Source: Quillaja saponaria (lineage: Eukaryota; Streptophyta; Magnoliopsida; Fabales; Quillajaceae). Taken from it: a stretch of 64,000 bases of DNA. Each line of letters opens with the position of its first letter. Position 1 is the stretch's first letter. The stretch lies in the NCBI GenBank assembly GCA_029379385.1, contig CM055612.1:3162001-3226000 (forward strand), read 5' to 3'. The notes below the pieces were generated by a model that worked only from the letters and a program-made list of their open reading frames with translations, searched no databases and was not told where the DNA came from. Positions 47,654 through 63,532 of the stretch are shown piece after piece. A program made the position numbers and the translations under genes.

Positions 47654-49365
47654 TTCTTGCTCATCGTTTACCATTTTGGCCCTTAAGACCTCTTTTTGAA
47701 TTTTAACTTCAAACAGTTAACTGGTGTAATTTTGTTTTATTTAACAGAAAAAAAGACAAAAAAATCATGAAGTATGTCATTATAATATGAAGAAAATGGT
47801 TTTGGACCGTCTATATTTCTTGATGAAAAGTGCAGAGCCCTGAATATTGATTCATCATGATTTCCTCCAAGACTTCTAGTTTCAGCTTTTCGGGTGCTTT
47901 AGGGAGTCTGAATGGAAATTTTATATGGTTGGTTGAAGTGGAGAACCTGAATTTGATTAGTCATATTTTCTTATACTTTTTTGGTCTTTTCTTGTTAATC
48001 CGAAGTTCAAATTGAACCTTTGTTTGTTGTTAAAGACTATGCGTTGCTGAGGGAACCCATTCTCTTTACCAGGTGAGATTAGTTATGAAATCATCTTTAA
48101 GACACCAACTTAATTCTACTGAATCTTAAATTGTGAGATCAGTTATAGGAATTATTTTTCTTTTTTTTGGTACCTTCGTTTTGAAGGTAGTACTAATTTG
48201 TTGAATAGGGGGAGATAGGGCTGAAGGTTTACAGTCTGTACTAATGCTGGAGTAAAGCTATAGATTTTGATGTTAGTTCAAGTTCTCTTAAACTTTCTTA
48301 ACTGTTTGGATGTGAAACATTTTGGGCTCAAATTTCTTAGACTTCAGAACCCATAACATTGAGAAAGGGAAACCAAATCAAACACCTTATACGAATTAAA
48401 TTGTTCCATATAGTATTCAAGCCTAGCAGGAACATCAATGAAAGGGTAGAAAGGTGGATGGAGATAAGTGGAGACGATTATTTTCACGCCAAGTATTCAT
48501 GAGTAAGGTTAATGGGGTACCTCCACTGCAATGAATCGTCTTCTTTCCCAGTATAGCAAGCCTCATCCTCTCACCTCCGGTAGAGGAAACGAACAAGCTA
48601 CATGATTTATTGGCTTTCACAGATAAAATTGTCCTTATGCTTTGCGAGCCCTCTATGGAATTTAGCCTTTTGTTTTGGAATGAAGGGAGAGAAGACCTTT
48701 ACCAAAAAAAAAAAAAGAAGGGAGAGAAGAGAATAAAGAACATGATAGAAAAGAAATCAAAAAAGAAAAGTGAAAAGATCTTTGGTTTTCTAAAAGAAAT
48801 AAATTAAAACAAAATTATAATAAGTACAGCTCATTTTATACCTTTCAAAATAAAGTATTAATACGAATAAAATTGAATTTTAAACAATTTTTTTCAAAAA
48901 TCTTTGTTTAAATATTTTTTTCTTACTTTTCTCTCAAATCTTCCAATAGGAGAAAATAATATTCTCTTGTTGGGTTATTTTCAGTTAATCTCCTCCTCAA
49001 AACCCTTGTGAGGGATTTTTAAAATTCTATTCATTGGTTAATAAAATAGATGTTTTAGAAAGTGGATGAGGATTGTTTTCGTTAAAGGAGAGAGAGAATG
49101 CTTTCCAAGCACTTTGAGATTATAAGATGATAACCTTATCTCCAATCCCAGGTGGACAACTTGCCTTGCAGGAGAACCTTGAGATGACACACATCACAAA
49201 ATCTTTGATTTCAACCTCACATCTCATTTCCACTAGTTTTTCTATCCATATCTATTTTTCTGAACCAAACAAACACAAAAGAATTCACCACTAATACTTA
49301 GCATGCATTAACTAAAGTTGGGCAAAGAAGAACAGAACAGAACAGAACTCTAGTTAGAGAAAACA
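47654..49365. other. Gene-free region: MSL10-like 3' end and psbX promoter
   Basis: No coding family was recognised. The right part (49080-49365) is likely the psbX promoter and leader. A purine-rich stretch lies at 48700-48780. Confidence 0.45.
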
Positions 49366-49737
49366 ATGGCTTCTGTTTCAATGACTTTGCTACTAAGTTC
49401 TGCTACCCAGAACAGGCTAAACCAGCAGCCAAGCACTGAAGCCTTCTTTAGGGCAATTCCCATTAGACAATCAAAGAAGATTGTTGTTGCAAAGACAAAA
49501 TCCCAAAGCAAGCTTGAGATTAATGCATCTTTGAAAGAGAAGGCAGTGACAGCAATCACAGCAGCTGCTTTGACAGCCTCCATGGTGATACCTGACGTAG
49601 CTGAGGCTGCTGAATATGGTTTCTCTCCATCTCTCAAAAACTTCTTGCTCAGCATTGCAGCTGGTGGAATCGTGCTTGGCGCCATTTTTGGAGCTGTTAT
49701 TGGAGTTTCCAACTTTGATCCGGTTAAGAGAACCTAA
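49366..49737 (+). CDS. PSBX: Photosystem II subunit PsbX, nuclear-encoded
   Basis: PsbX is a one-helix thylakoid protein of the photosystem II core, near cytochrome b559. It is a single exon of 123 residues. The first roughly 60 residues ([18 protein letters not shown], later [16 protein letters not shown]) form a stromal transit peptide rich in Ser, Thr and basic residues. A second hydrophobic thylakoid-targeting stretch ([19 protein letters not shown]) ends at AEA, the likely processing site. The mature part is [20 protein letters not shown] followed by a glycine/alanine-rich membrane helix and [13 protein letters not shown], which is diagnostic. No lesions were seen. Confidence 0.96.
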   Translation: MASVSMTLLLSSATQNRLNQQPSTEAFFRAIPIRQSKKIVVAKTKSQSKLEINASLKEKAVTAITAAALTASMVIPDVAEAAEYGFSPSLKNFLLSIAAGGIVLGAIFGAVIGVSNFDPVKRT

Positions 49738-54018
<4,281 letters not shown>

Positions 54019-54499
54019 CTACCACAACACTTCAATTGGTGACAGGCAGATCTAATTCTATCAAGTTGTCTTGTCTCCCCATCTGTTTGGAGGTAAGGGA
54101 AAAAAAATTCCAAACAAGAAAAACCACTTATTTCAATCTCAATCGCGAATAATTTGATTACTTATTATATATATAATCTTAGTCTAAACGATATATTTGA
54201 AGGCAAAAGAATGTGCATTATAGTACACCTCGAGTATGCCACAGAACTATTAGATCAATCTCGGTACTCCAAACTCATGGGACAATGAAATTGAAAATAT
54301 CTCGTTTTGTGAGTGAAACTGGTCGCTTAGCTGAGATGCAACAATGACAACAATTGCCACTGATCTTGGGGATTTCTCATCTTCAGATTGATACACAATT
54401 GCCTAAAACATATTGTGAGATGCATGAGGAATGATGAAATGATTCTTTTGCTTTCTCTTTGATATATGTGAAGAGTGCAGCACTGCAGCCGAATATATT
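54019..54499. other. Gene-free region downstream of the PEX10 copy
   Basis: No gene was recognised. It separates the plastid insertion from the 3' end of the PEX10-like locus and would contain its 3'UTR. Confidence 0.4.
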
Positions 54500-54500
54500 C

Positions 54501-54628
54501 AGATACTAGAAGTCTTGATGATACAAACAAACCAGGTTTCAATGGATTGTGAGGAGTGCAGCCAATAGATTTTAGATACTAGAAGTCTGAATGATACAAA
54601 CAAACCAGGCTTGAATGGGTTATGGGAG
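54501..54628 (-). repeat. 73-bp tandem duplication covering the PEX10 stop codon
   Basis: AGATACTAGAAGTCT followed by GATGATACAAACAAACCAGG-type sequence occurs at 54501 and again at 54574. The upstream copy (minus-strand sense) contains the last codons and TAG stop of the PEX10 frame. The second copy lies in the 3'UTR, so the end of the coding region was duplicated. Confidence 0.85.
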
Positions 54629-57600
54629 TACGGCAAAGAGGGCATTCAGGCTTTTCGTTGCACCATTCTGTGATGCATGTCCTACATAGGGGGAGCACGT
54701 CAGAAAGAAAGAAAGACAGAGGGAGAGGGACGATAATCAGAAGAATTCCATCAGCGAAGGAAGACAATAACAGCAGAACACATGGCCACAGGATGTAGCT
54801 GTTGGGTTTTGGCAATTACTAAGGCAGAGCGTGCATTTGCTAGTCCCATTGGCTGCTTGAGACTGTAAAAGTGAAAAAGATGTTAAGAGTTTGTAATAGT
54901 TTACTTGACTAGATGAACATACTCCAACATGACAGGAAAAAAGATGACTAATTGCATCATTTGCTTTTCCAGTTAATTTCTGACAAGTCTACTAATGTAT
55001 TTTTAAAAGGTTTACATTAAATTGACCCCTTAATTAGGCTTCCTTAAAATCCCTGCTTCATTATTGAATTATTTTTATTTACGATCTTGGATTGACTGCA
55101 AGCGTACCTCAGGAGGAAAAGAGCTGCAGATCCAACTTCCCTTGTCTGTATCTGCAGCTGCCAAAGTACCTTCTTCATTTAAAATAGGCAAACCTTGTCC
55201 TACAAATCCATGGTGGAAGAAACAGAATATGATAATTGTAAAGTGGTCCATCATCAATAGATTTAGATATTTACTATTTTATATCAGGTGGTTTAAAAGA
55301 TACTAAGCATGCAGTATGACCCATGACAAACCAAAGAAGTAGCAGAGTCCATCTTGCTTATTAAATGTGGACTAAACCATCTGAAGCAGGAAAAAAAACT
55401 GGCTGGTGGATATAAAAGAACCAGACTAAGAAAAGCCATTAGCCAGTACAGATTTCACATATTTATAGGGGAGCGGGGTCACTGGGCTTCGAGGTTTGCT
55501 ATAGAAGCTTACTACCAATCCCCCTTCTAGAAACATTCTATGTGTAGAAATTGTAATTTAATATCACTTTTCTTTTCTTCTTTTTTTTAGTTAAGAGTAA
55601 TTTAATTTAATATCACTTGAAATTATGATTTATCTATGTGAACCCACATTGCCAACTTCACCACTGATACGCTGTACTCATCATGGTTGTTTGATGTATT
55701 AATGTAGAAAATCTCCCCCCTTCTCACAAACCAACAAAAAGACAAAATAAGAAACTAGGAATAAAATATAACCAGCAAAGGAATAATCTGTAACCTGTTG
55801 TAGCCTGATGGGCCCCAAAAGATGCCTGGTGAACTGAACTAGCAATTGACGATACATTACTTTGCCTCAGTCCTTCAACAGCGAGTATGCAAAGCTGAAT
55901 AAGCAGAAATATTCCCAATATTTGATATCTGTATTTTAAGTTCACATATGATTTAGATTTATAAAATCCGAAAAAGCAAGAAAGTCCAGATATTGGAGTC
56001 AGAAAGATGATCAGGGTTGTGGAAAAGCCATTTATGCGAGTATGGCGCAAGAATGTGAAGACCCGTTGAAACCAGTAGGAAGAATTGTCAGTGTATATTA
56101 AAACGATCTCTCCATTACAAGGATGAGTATTAAAAGTAAAGGAACAAAAAAGAAAATAAGAGAGAAAAGAATTCCACATCCCACACCCCACCCCGCCCCA
56201 CAAATGTACATACAAAATTCAGATATAATCTAAAGGAAAAACCTGGGTGTTTGATTCGATGGTTTTCCAGTGAACACATAATAAATGCCTGAAGAACGTT
56301 TTGATATATGGTAGTAGAGGCCTGAAAAGAAATTAAATGGTAAGATTTATGAGAACCTGTAAGTTAGACATATCACTACAAGAATGAACTCCAGAAGCAT
56401 AGATCACCTTCAAAGTAGAAGAACATGAGGTTAGCACGAAGGACCAATTGCAAAAACTCATGGGCTATAGGCAGCACCTGATTGCGGAAGCATGAAAATT
56501 TTGAATCAAAGCATCCGTATTCCATGATCTCAGAAAAGTAGTCAAACATTGTTAAGGGTGTAGGGACAGAAAAGTGAGATCAACAAAAAGCCTGGTACAA
56601 TAAAACCTAACTTAATATCTTCAAAAATGCTCTAATAGAACAAGTTATTAACCGTAAAGTTTTTAGGTTGTGAAAATAAATGTAAACCATTATAGGACCT
56701 GAAAGATAGATTTCTCAATTCACATTTTAGGTGTTGAATGACGAAGATAGATGGAGAGTCAACATACTGTAGGCCATCTTTGAACCATGTACAACCACAA
56801 TATACTAAATTATCTTTCAAACTTGTCATAGCTGAAACAGATGCCCCTGATGTGGATGAAGAGGGAAGTTCATTCGCCACATAAGATTGGAAATGACTGC
56901 TCCATGGAGCATTTTCACCATAAAACTCATCAGACTGTGAATCAGCAAGGACAATGCCATGTGAGGCAATTCTAGAGCTGTGCAACAGAAAATTTAGAAG
57001 CTCCCATTAATTTCAACCAACAAAATAAAAGTGTGTTAAAATTGAAATATGGGAGAGGTTAAAGAAAAGGAGAAGGCTTTTAACCTAATTCCTTCAGCAA
57101 CATAAGGAACTGCAGTCCGGTATATAATAAAGAGAGCACGTCTCATCTGGTGTAGGAGGAAGTCCATATGGTCCCGAAACCTAATAAACCAACTAGCAAC
57201 TATTAACAATCAGAAAACTTGGTGGGAACCATTCAGTAGAAATCATCAAATACTCCGTACAAGGTAAAATCTCCAATTAAGTATTCCACAACCCTCCAAC
57301 AAGAAAATAGGGACGATACTATTATCAAATAAAGCAAAATTACAGAGACATTTGAAGTTCTCAACCCCTAAATTTTGATCTTTTCTATATGAAAAGCATG
57401 CCTTGTACACATAAGATTCTAATACCATTTGCATGCTAGTATATCCCAAAAGAAAGAAAAAAGAACAATTCAAGCAGACATTCTTTCTTCCATGTATAAA
57501 CATGTTGTTCTTCATACAGAGAAGTAGAGGGGAAGAACCACATACTACACATTTGAATTATGCATGAGTCCAGGTCAAAGTTAATTTTAGAATAGATAAT

Positions 57601-58794
57601 ATCCCAATGTTTTGAAATCCAGGAAAACTGAGTGATGTCACAGTATTCCTCTCCTAGCATTTGCTGTCCTGAACCAGTTGTTAATACATAATAAAGCATT
57701 TGTCCCAAAAGTTTTGTCTGCAAAATATAGGCGGAAAAAGTATGATTATAATTTTTCCATGTAAAACAATCAAGATATAGTTGTATATATAAACTACGTG
57801 TTACTTTTTATATGAAAAAGAGTAAGATATGAAGTTTTACATTAGTCTAACGGTAGCAACAACCCAACAATAAACCAATGTCATCTGTCCAACTGAGGAT
57901 AGAAACTGAAATAATTTTCTAATTTACCACTTTGAATAGAATTCCATTTGGTAAAACAACTCCAAAAATATATATTTCTAAGTAGTGATGTTTGCCAAAA
58001 ACCAGAAAAGAGACTATTTTTCATCGGTCAAGTATTACAATCACCCACCAGAAGTGGTAGGACTTCACTTCAGTAACAATAATTTGTTCTCCTTGACACT
58101 ATTAAATGGGCTACAGTTTCTTTCTTTCTTTTTATCTTTCTCCAAGCTACTACATTCAAAAGTGAGAAAAACTGTAAATTATTAAACTTGACGCGTAAAC
58201 TGTAATCACCTTAAGTTGCATCAAGCTTCTTTCTATGATACCAATCTCTCACTGAAATCATATCTAATCTTTGAAAACTAATGGTATGAGTTATAACATA
58301 GAGACCTCACTAATCTACTAAATACCAATGGTATTATACAAACAAAATACGTCCTCTACTCAATGCAGAAGAAGGCATAGCAAGACTGCAAGATTATGAC
58401 AAGAAGTTAATTATACTGACCTCACTCTGATAAGCTACAGAAACTCTTGTACCTTTACAAGAAATACAGGTAAGTGTTAAATAGAAGACTATAACGCCGT
58501 CTAAATTGAAACTTCATACAGCTCAATTTGATTATAAATTGAATTGAAGAAATTGATACAAATGGACAAACCAAAAAGGTGGCGGAAAGCGTCGCGGCAG
58601 GCTTCGTAGACGTAGGAAGCATACTGGTCATCCTTCTCAGTAGTTCTCATAATCTCTGGCTGAGCCGCCGGAGATAACTGCCGTCGTGGAACGGCAGGTT
58701 CGGTGTCAGGGCTCGTGGAAGGACCTGCATCCCATCTGGTACTCAGTTCACCCGACCCGAGCTGCCCATCCATTCTTAGGTGACCCAAACCCAT
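54579..58794 (-). pseudogene. PEX10: PEX10 (peroxisomal RING E3 ligase) copy with indels; probable pseudogene
   Basis: PEX10 is a peroxisomal membrane RING ubiquitin ligase needed to recycle the import receptor PEX5. Eleven exons can be traced: 58794-58572, 58452-58421, 57717-57629, 57180-57085, about 56980-56765, 56477-56408, 56321-56243, 55928-55795, 55199-55108, 54862-54771, 54681-54579. Landmarks are AAQPEIMRTTEKDDQYASYV, LLGQMLYYVLTTGSGQQ, YQILGIFLLIQLCILAVEGL and a RING split over the last two exons (KCTLCLSNC, CGHVFC, TCITEWCNEKPECPLCRTP, HSSLVCLYHSDF). Lesions: a base is missing at the exon 3 donor (CAG/TTTTCC), and an extra base near 57150 partly restores the frame. A base is lost in exon 5 (before the Trp-Leu-Tyr block), which leads to a stop early in exon 6. 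The exon 10 donor lacks its G (TGCTG/TTATTG). All introns are kept, so it is not a processed copy. Assembly indels are the alternative, since no nonsense substitution was found. Confidence 0.85.
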
Positions 58795-58995
58795 TATTCC
58801 TTCCTTCCTCCCCCTCTCGAGCTATTCGCTATTCGCTATTCAATCCAGTGACCAATATCCAGTAATGAATTCGAATCTGGCACTGGCCACAACAGAATAC
58901 TGAACAGTTGCTAACTTAAAAACCATAACGAACGACGTCGTATTGCGGCTAAAACAAAAATAATTACCACATGAAGATTAAGAAAATAGCAAAAG
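58795..58995. promoter_or_regulatory. Putative PEX10-copy promoter segment
   Basis: This short interval lies between the PEX10-like start codon and the tRNA-like sequence. It contains a small tandem repeat (GCTATTC repeated at about 58829-58840). No further element was assigned. Confidence 0.3.
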
Positions 58996-59067
58996 CGCCA
59001 TTTCCGGGGATCGAACCCGGGTCAACCGTGTGACATGCCGGAATACTCACTACTATACTACAACGAC
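58996..59067 (-). tRNA. tRNA-Asp(GTC)-like sequence, probably a pseudogene
   Basis: The minus-strand sequence starts GTCGTTGTAGTATAGTAGTG, has the anticodon-loop ATGTCAC with GTC, and ends with a perfect T arm (CCGGGTTCGATCCCCGG). The discriminator base G follows. Compared with the usual plant tRNA-Asp, the anticodon stem has three mismatches (CCGGC against ACGGT), the acceptor stem has one mismatch and an extra G-T pair, and the D-loop GG is AG. The A and B box regions remain recognisable. It is a tRNA-Asp relic or a badly mutated gene. Confidence 0.7.
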
Positions 59068-59070
59068 TAT

Positions 59071-59371
59071 GAATACTTGTCAAAGCGTATATTATTTACA
59101 TTCTTGCTTCCATCATTTAGACTATCAATTAAAAATTAAATCAAAAATTCATATGTATTTATTTTCAAGTATTAGGTTAAGTTTATATATAGTTTTTGGC
59201 AGAGACATTGTTTTCTTGAGATAAACTTATTTAAATTTATAATACGATACATGCGATGATTTTTAGTTAATTGTTGGAATATATTTTATTTTTTTCTAGT
59301 TTACCAGTCAAGTAAGCTTTTTTTTTTTTACTAATTGACCCTTCAAATACTGAAAGCAACATACATCATTA
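59071..59371 (+). repeat. Long direct repeat, left copy
   Basis: The sequence from about 59071 (TGTCAAAGCG at 59079) to at least 59371 recurs at 63533-64000. Shared blocks include CTATCAATTAAAAATTAAAT, TTTTCTTGAGATAAACTTAT and ACTGAAAGCAACATACATCA. Identity is roughly 85-90% by eye. Relative to the right copy, it lacks about 153 bp after GCGATGATTTT. Confidence 0.85.
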
Positions 59372-62300
59372 TATATACCACTATATTAATTTTGCAAAAC
59401 CTATATATGGCCTCTAAACTATTTTTTTTACTTAATTGATCCTTTTGACTAAATTAAACAACGCTATATCATGTGAAATTGTTACATTTTCAATGTTACT
59501 AAGTTAAACAACTGTAGATAGTGAATTCAACTCGAATTAGAATCTTTTAAAATTTCTCAATATTTTGTTAATTTTTGCTAACAACAACTGTTTGAAGCAA
59601 TTTTAATAAAATTAAGATTGAAATTAGAATTAGGATTAAAGTTAATATTAAGGTTAGGATTAAAATTAAATTCAAGCTAATTACTTATATATAAGCTTTA
59701 ATTTGGCTAAAGCTTAGGGTTAACATTTGGAATAATAATATAATATTTGATTTATCAATTAAATAATATGGACGGTTGAGATTTTGAAACATAGTGTGAA
59801 TGGTAAATATTAAAAGAATTTAGAATTTCTAAGAAATTATAGAGAAACCAAAATAAAAGGTTAATTATAAGCTTTTAAATATATTTTCAAGTTATTATAA
59901 TATTAAAAATTATTGTTTTATATGAGCGTGAGACTCCGAGTTCAAATCCCTACTTCAAAAATTAACTATCATTTGAAGAAAAATTAATTAAATAAATAAA
60001 ATTTCCAGGCCACAATTTTCTCGAGGGCTTAGATTAAGTTTACAAGTCTCTTTGAAAAAAATGGTTGAGGCCCGTTTGCTATTCGACTTGGGTTTTCCTC
60101 TGGAACCTCTTTAGACAAACACATTGTGTCAAAAATAAAACTAAAAGATAGATAATTTTTGTGTGTGTATGTGTATAATTAATTAACTTGAGGTTTAACA
60201 AAAGTAGCTTTCCGAATGGAGCCCCTTATTTTCATATTTGTCATTTTTATTCTATCAAATAAATAATACAATTTAATTTTGTGAAGTGGAAAGGAAATAT
60301 CCAAATACAAGTTTTATTTTTTAAAATAATTCAAACCATTATCTATTTATGTATTTTCAGCTTAACATCTCAAACCTTTTGCTTCTCAAGTGAATATTTG
60401 CGATAAGAAATGATTCTAAAATTTAGGATGAGTATCGCTTTTAATCCAAGTCTTTGGACAGACCTATTTGGGTCTCCTTGCAAAGCTCCAAGATAGCAAG
60501 TAGGTCATTGAATTGAATTTCTACATTGCAATGAAGTCTTTCATAATTTGTTTTTCTTACAAAATGGTGACGATAGTATAATTTGTATAAATCTTTTTAT
60601 GCCAATTCGAAATCAAGATATTGGGTTAGAAGAATGGACTAGTAGACTTTGAAACCAAATGAAACAATATAACAAAGAAAAATTAATATTGAGAATTCGA
60701 CCTATTACAAATCATTGAACTATGCATTGATTATAATCACTAAACTAGCATGTATCCATTATATAAATTTTTTTTCTCCATTTATACTATGATGACCATG
60801 GTTATGTTATATTTTAAATCTCTTATACTCATATTTTTCATCACCATTTCTACTGAAGAAATTTGTAATCATCAAAGAAGTCAAACTCAAACTGTCAAGC
60901 TTTCTGAGATACCATTGTGTGATATCTTCTTATTCAGATTTATGAGAATGATTTGCAGTGCATCTACCGTTCAAGTTTTACTAGTTTGTGAATTGATCCT
61001 AAAGGTAAAATATTGTTTTGCTATACATCAAAATATTTGCTTGACTGAAGTTTATAAGAAGTTTATTGTTGAGGTCTGAGAGTTAAGGAGACCACAACAG
61101 TGAAACATCAACATAACAAAGATACTTCTTGGCTTCAAAATTCAACTGAAGATTTATTGGAACTGTTCAACCTCAATGTAAAATCAAAATTTGATGCATG
61201 CATATTGGTACACAATTCTCAGCTGTGACTCTTCTAGTATTTTCTACGGAAAATAGTTTCCTCGTTTTCATAGTGATCTTCATTGCATCATGCTCAATCT
61301 TTGTGACATTATTGACGTAATTACATAATACTTTAATTAAGATTATGAGACTTCTACCTCCGCACGTGTTGAGAGTTTTCTAGCACAATCAATTCCAAAC
61401 CTGCATAAATAAGAAAGGTTAAGATAGTTTTGCTATAGATCCATTTCTCGTAAATTTGTGATTTGTCAATGTGATAACTTTCATATGATCACATTGCTAA
61501 TATAATAATATTTTACAATACATAAAAGTAGACGAGTTTTTTGTTTTAATAATATACTATTCTCTTTTCTATTTTTAAAATCTAATAAATAATAAAATTT
61601 AAAAACAAGTTACAACTAGATTTGAACTCTGAAAATTATGATAAACTTTGTTATATTATTAAGAGATACATATAATAGTATAAGTGTTTACAGAATATGA
61701 AGTTCTTACCAAATATAGAAAGCAATTTTTTTGTTGTATTTGTATTTTAGGAATGATTATCAATTTTATTTTATTATATATTATTTTAAGTGAAAATGAA
61801 TAATTTCAAAATTTTATTTACCTTCTTAATAAGAATACACTAGAGATATTTTATCTTAATTTCAAACTTTAATATTGGAGGTTGACAAGTTTGAGATCTT
61901 TGTGAATGTATAACAAACAACAAAGATTACAGTTGATTTGAACAATTCGAACGTTTGCTTTGAAGATATTTGCAGTCTTTGAAATACCGTGTTTCATTTT
62001 AGTTGGGTGTCAGCATATTGCAAAATTTGAAAATCACAATGTTTACAAATAAATAAATTAAAAAAAAATTAAGAACGGCATCATCAAATCAATGTGGGAT
62101 TTCCTTTAAGGACAAATGTAAACAATCTTTTTTATTGATTTCCATTGATAGGATTGAAATTGCAATTTTTTGGTCCACATATTTTATTAAGCAAGTCAAA
62201 ATTGAAGGATCAAGTGGAAAAATAAATAAGGGTTTCTAGGTGGCTAATTATTAAACATTCTCTCCAAAATTTATTATCAACTCAAATAAAATAAATTTTA

Positions 62301-63532
62301 AATTAGTTAGATCAATCCAAGACATCACTAAATCATACCATTCTTAATCCCAACTTTTATCTAAAAATCATTATCACTACATGCAAAACTTAAAACTTGA
62401 GAAGGTAGACATTTAATCAAATATATATATATAGTTTTAAATTATAGTTTTACATAATAAAATGTACAATAATAAATATTTATATAATAATAATATCAAA
62501 TATGTTGTTAGTAAAGAAAAAAGAGCAAATAAGATTCATTAATAATTGGGTTCTATAAAAATACTCCAATCTCAAGTTAATTTGTTTCCTTTTTTAACTT
62601 CCACAAACTGACTAATCAGTAATGCACATGGTATTGTATTAATAATATGTTTTGATCGTAGAAATCAATTAATAGAAAGACTTTAATAAAGTGATGAAAG
62701 ACTTAAAAAATTTTAGCATTTTCAAGACCCAAGAAAAAGAGCCGGAGACAAAGGAAGTGGTGTAATGGCGGTGATTCCAAACTTTCAGTTTTTCAAAATT
62801 ATATATATATATATATATTTTTTTGGACCGTCAGCTGCGGCTTTGTCGTTGATGCGGCAACCCTGACGCACTAAAACAAAAAATTGGAAGAAACGAGGAA
62901 ATCTCCTAAACTCACAGCCAGGTTACTAATACACCTCAGGCTTTGGACTTCCGTAGATCTCTAACCGTCTATACCCAAAAAAAAAAAAAAAGATCATTAG
63001 CAGTAATGGTTGACACGTACGGACGTCTTGTTACAGGTCAAAAAATAAAAAAAATTAAATGTCACAGTTATTTACGGTCCCACGCGGGAAGACTATTTTT
63101 AATTTGATAAAATAACCGGTTATACTAAAAGTAAAAGTGGAAAACCGCAAGAATCGTATTGAGGGTATCCCAAAGTTGAATATGTTGCCAATATTATACT
63201 AAGCCATTATACATATATTTTTTCCCTTTATCTGTTTTCTAAATTTAAATTTAACAATGATTTGTGTTTGCAATTATCTTTTCATAAATAATTGACTAAT
63301 TTTGTACTCATTATAAATATATATATATATATTTTTTTTTGGTTAGATGATATACCACTAGGCCCAAACCTTATTTCAATTAATATTTCTACTTTTTAAG
63401 TTAATTCATGTAAAATATGTAAATTACCTAATTTAAATTCAACCAAATATGCACCACAAAAAAAAAAAAAATTAATTCTAATAAAGCTATTACATACCAA
63501 AATTTTAAAATATTAATTCATTTTGGGTTACT
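59372..63532. other. Gene-free AT-rich DNA between the direct repeats
   Basis: No polymerase, gag or other coding family was recognised on either strand. The open frame at 60750-61079 has no family similarity. An (AT)n run lies at 62800-62818. GC-richer patches near 62830-63075 contain GCTGCGG-type sequence and no recognised gene. Confidence 0.45.
62800..62818. repeat. (AT)n microsatellite
   Basis: Nineteen alternating A and T bases without interruption. Confidence 0.8.

Noticed and set aside
55724..56215. Long minus-strand open frame treated as one gene
   Set aside because: Only its middle is coding: it is PEX10 exon 8 (55928-55795) read through into both flanking introns.
60750..61079. 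109-codon open frame in the AT-rich right end
   Set aside because: No family similarity, AT-driven composition, no splice partners and no upstream promoter signal that I could defend.
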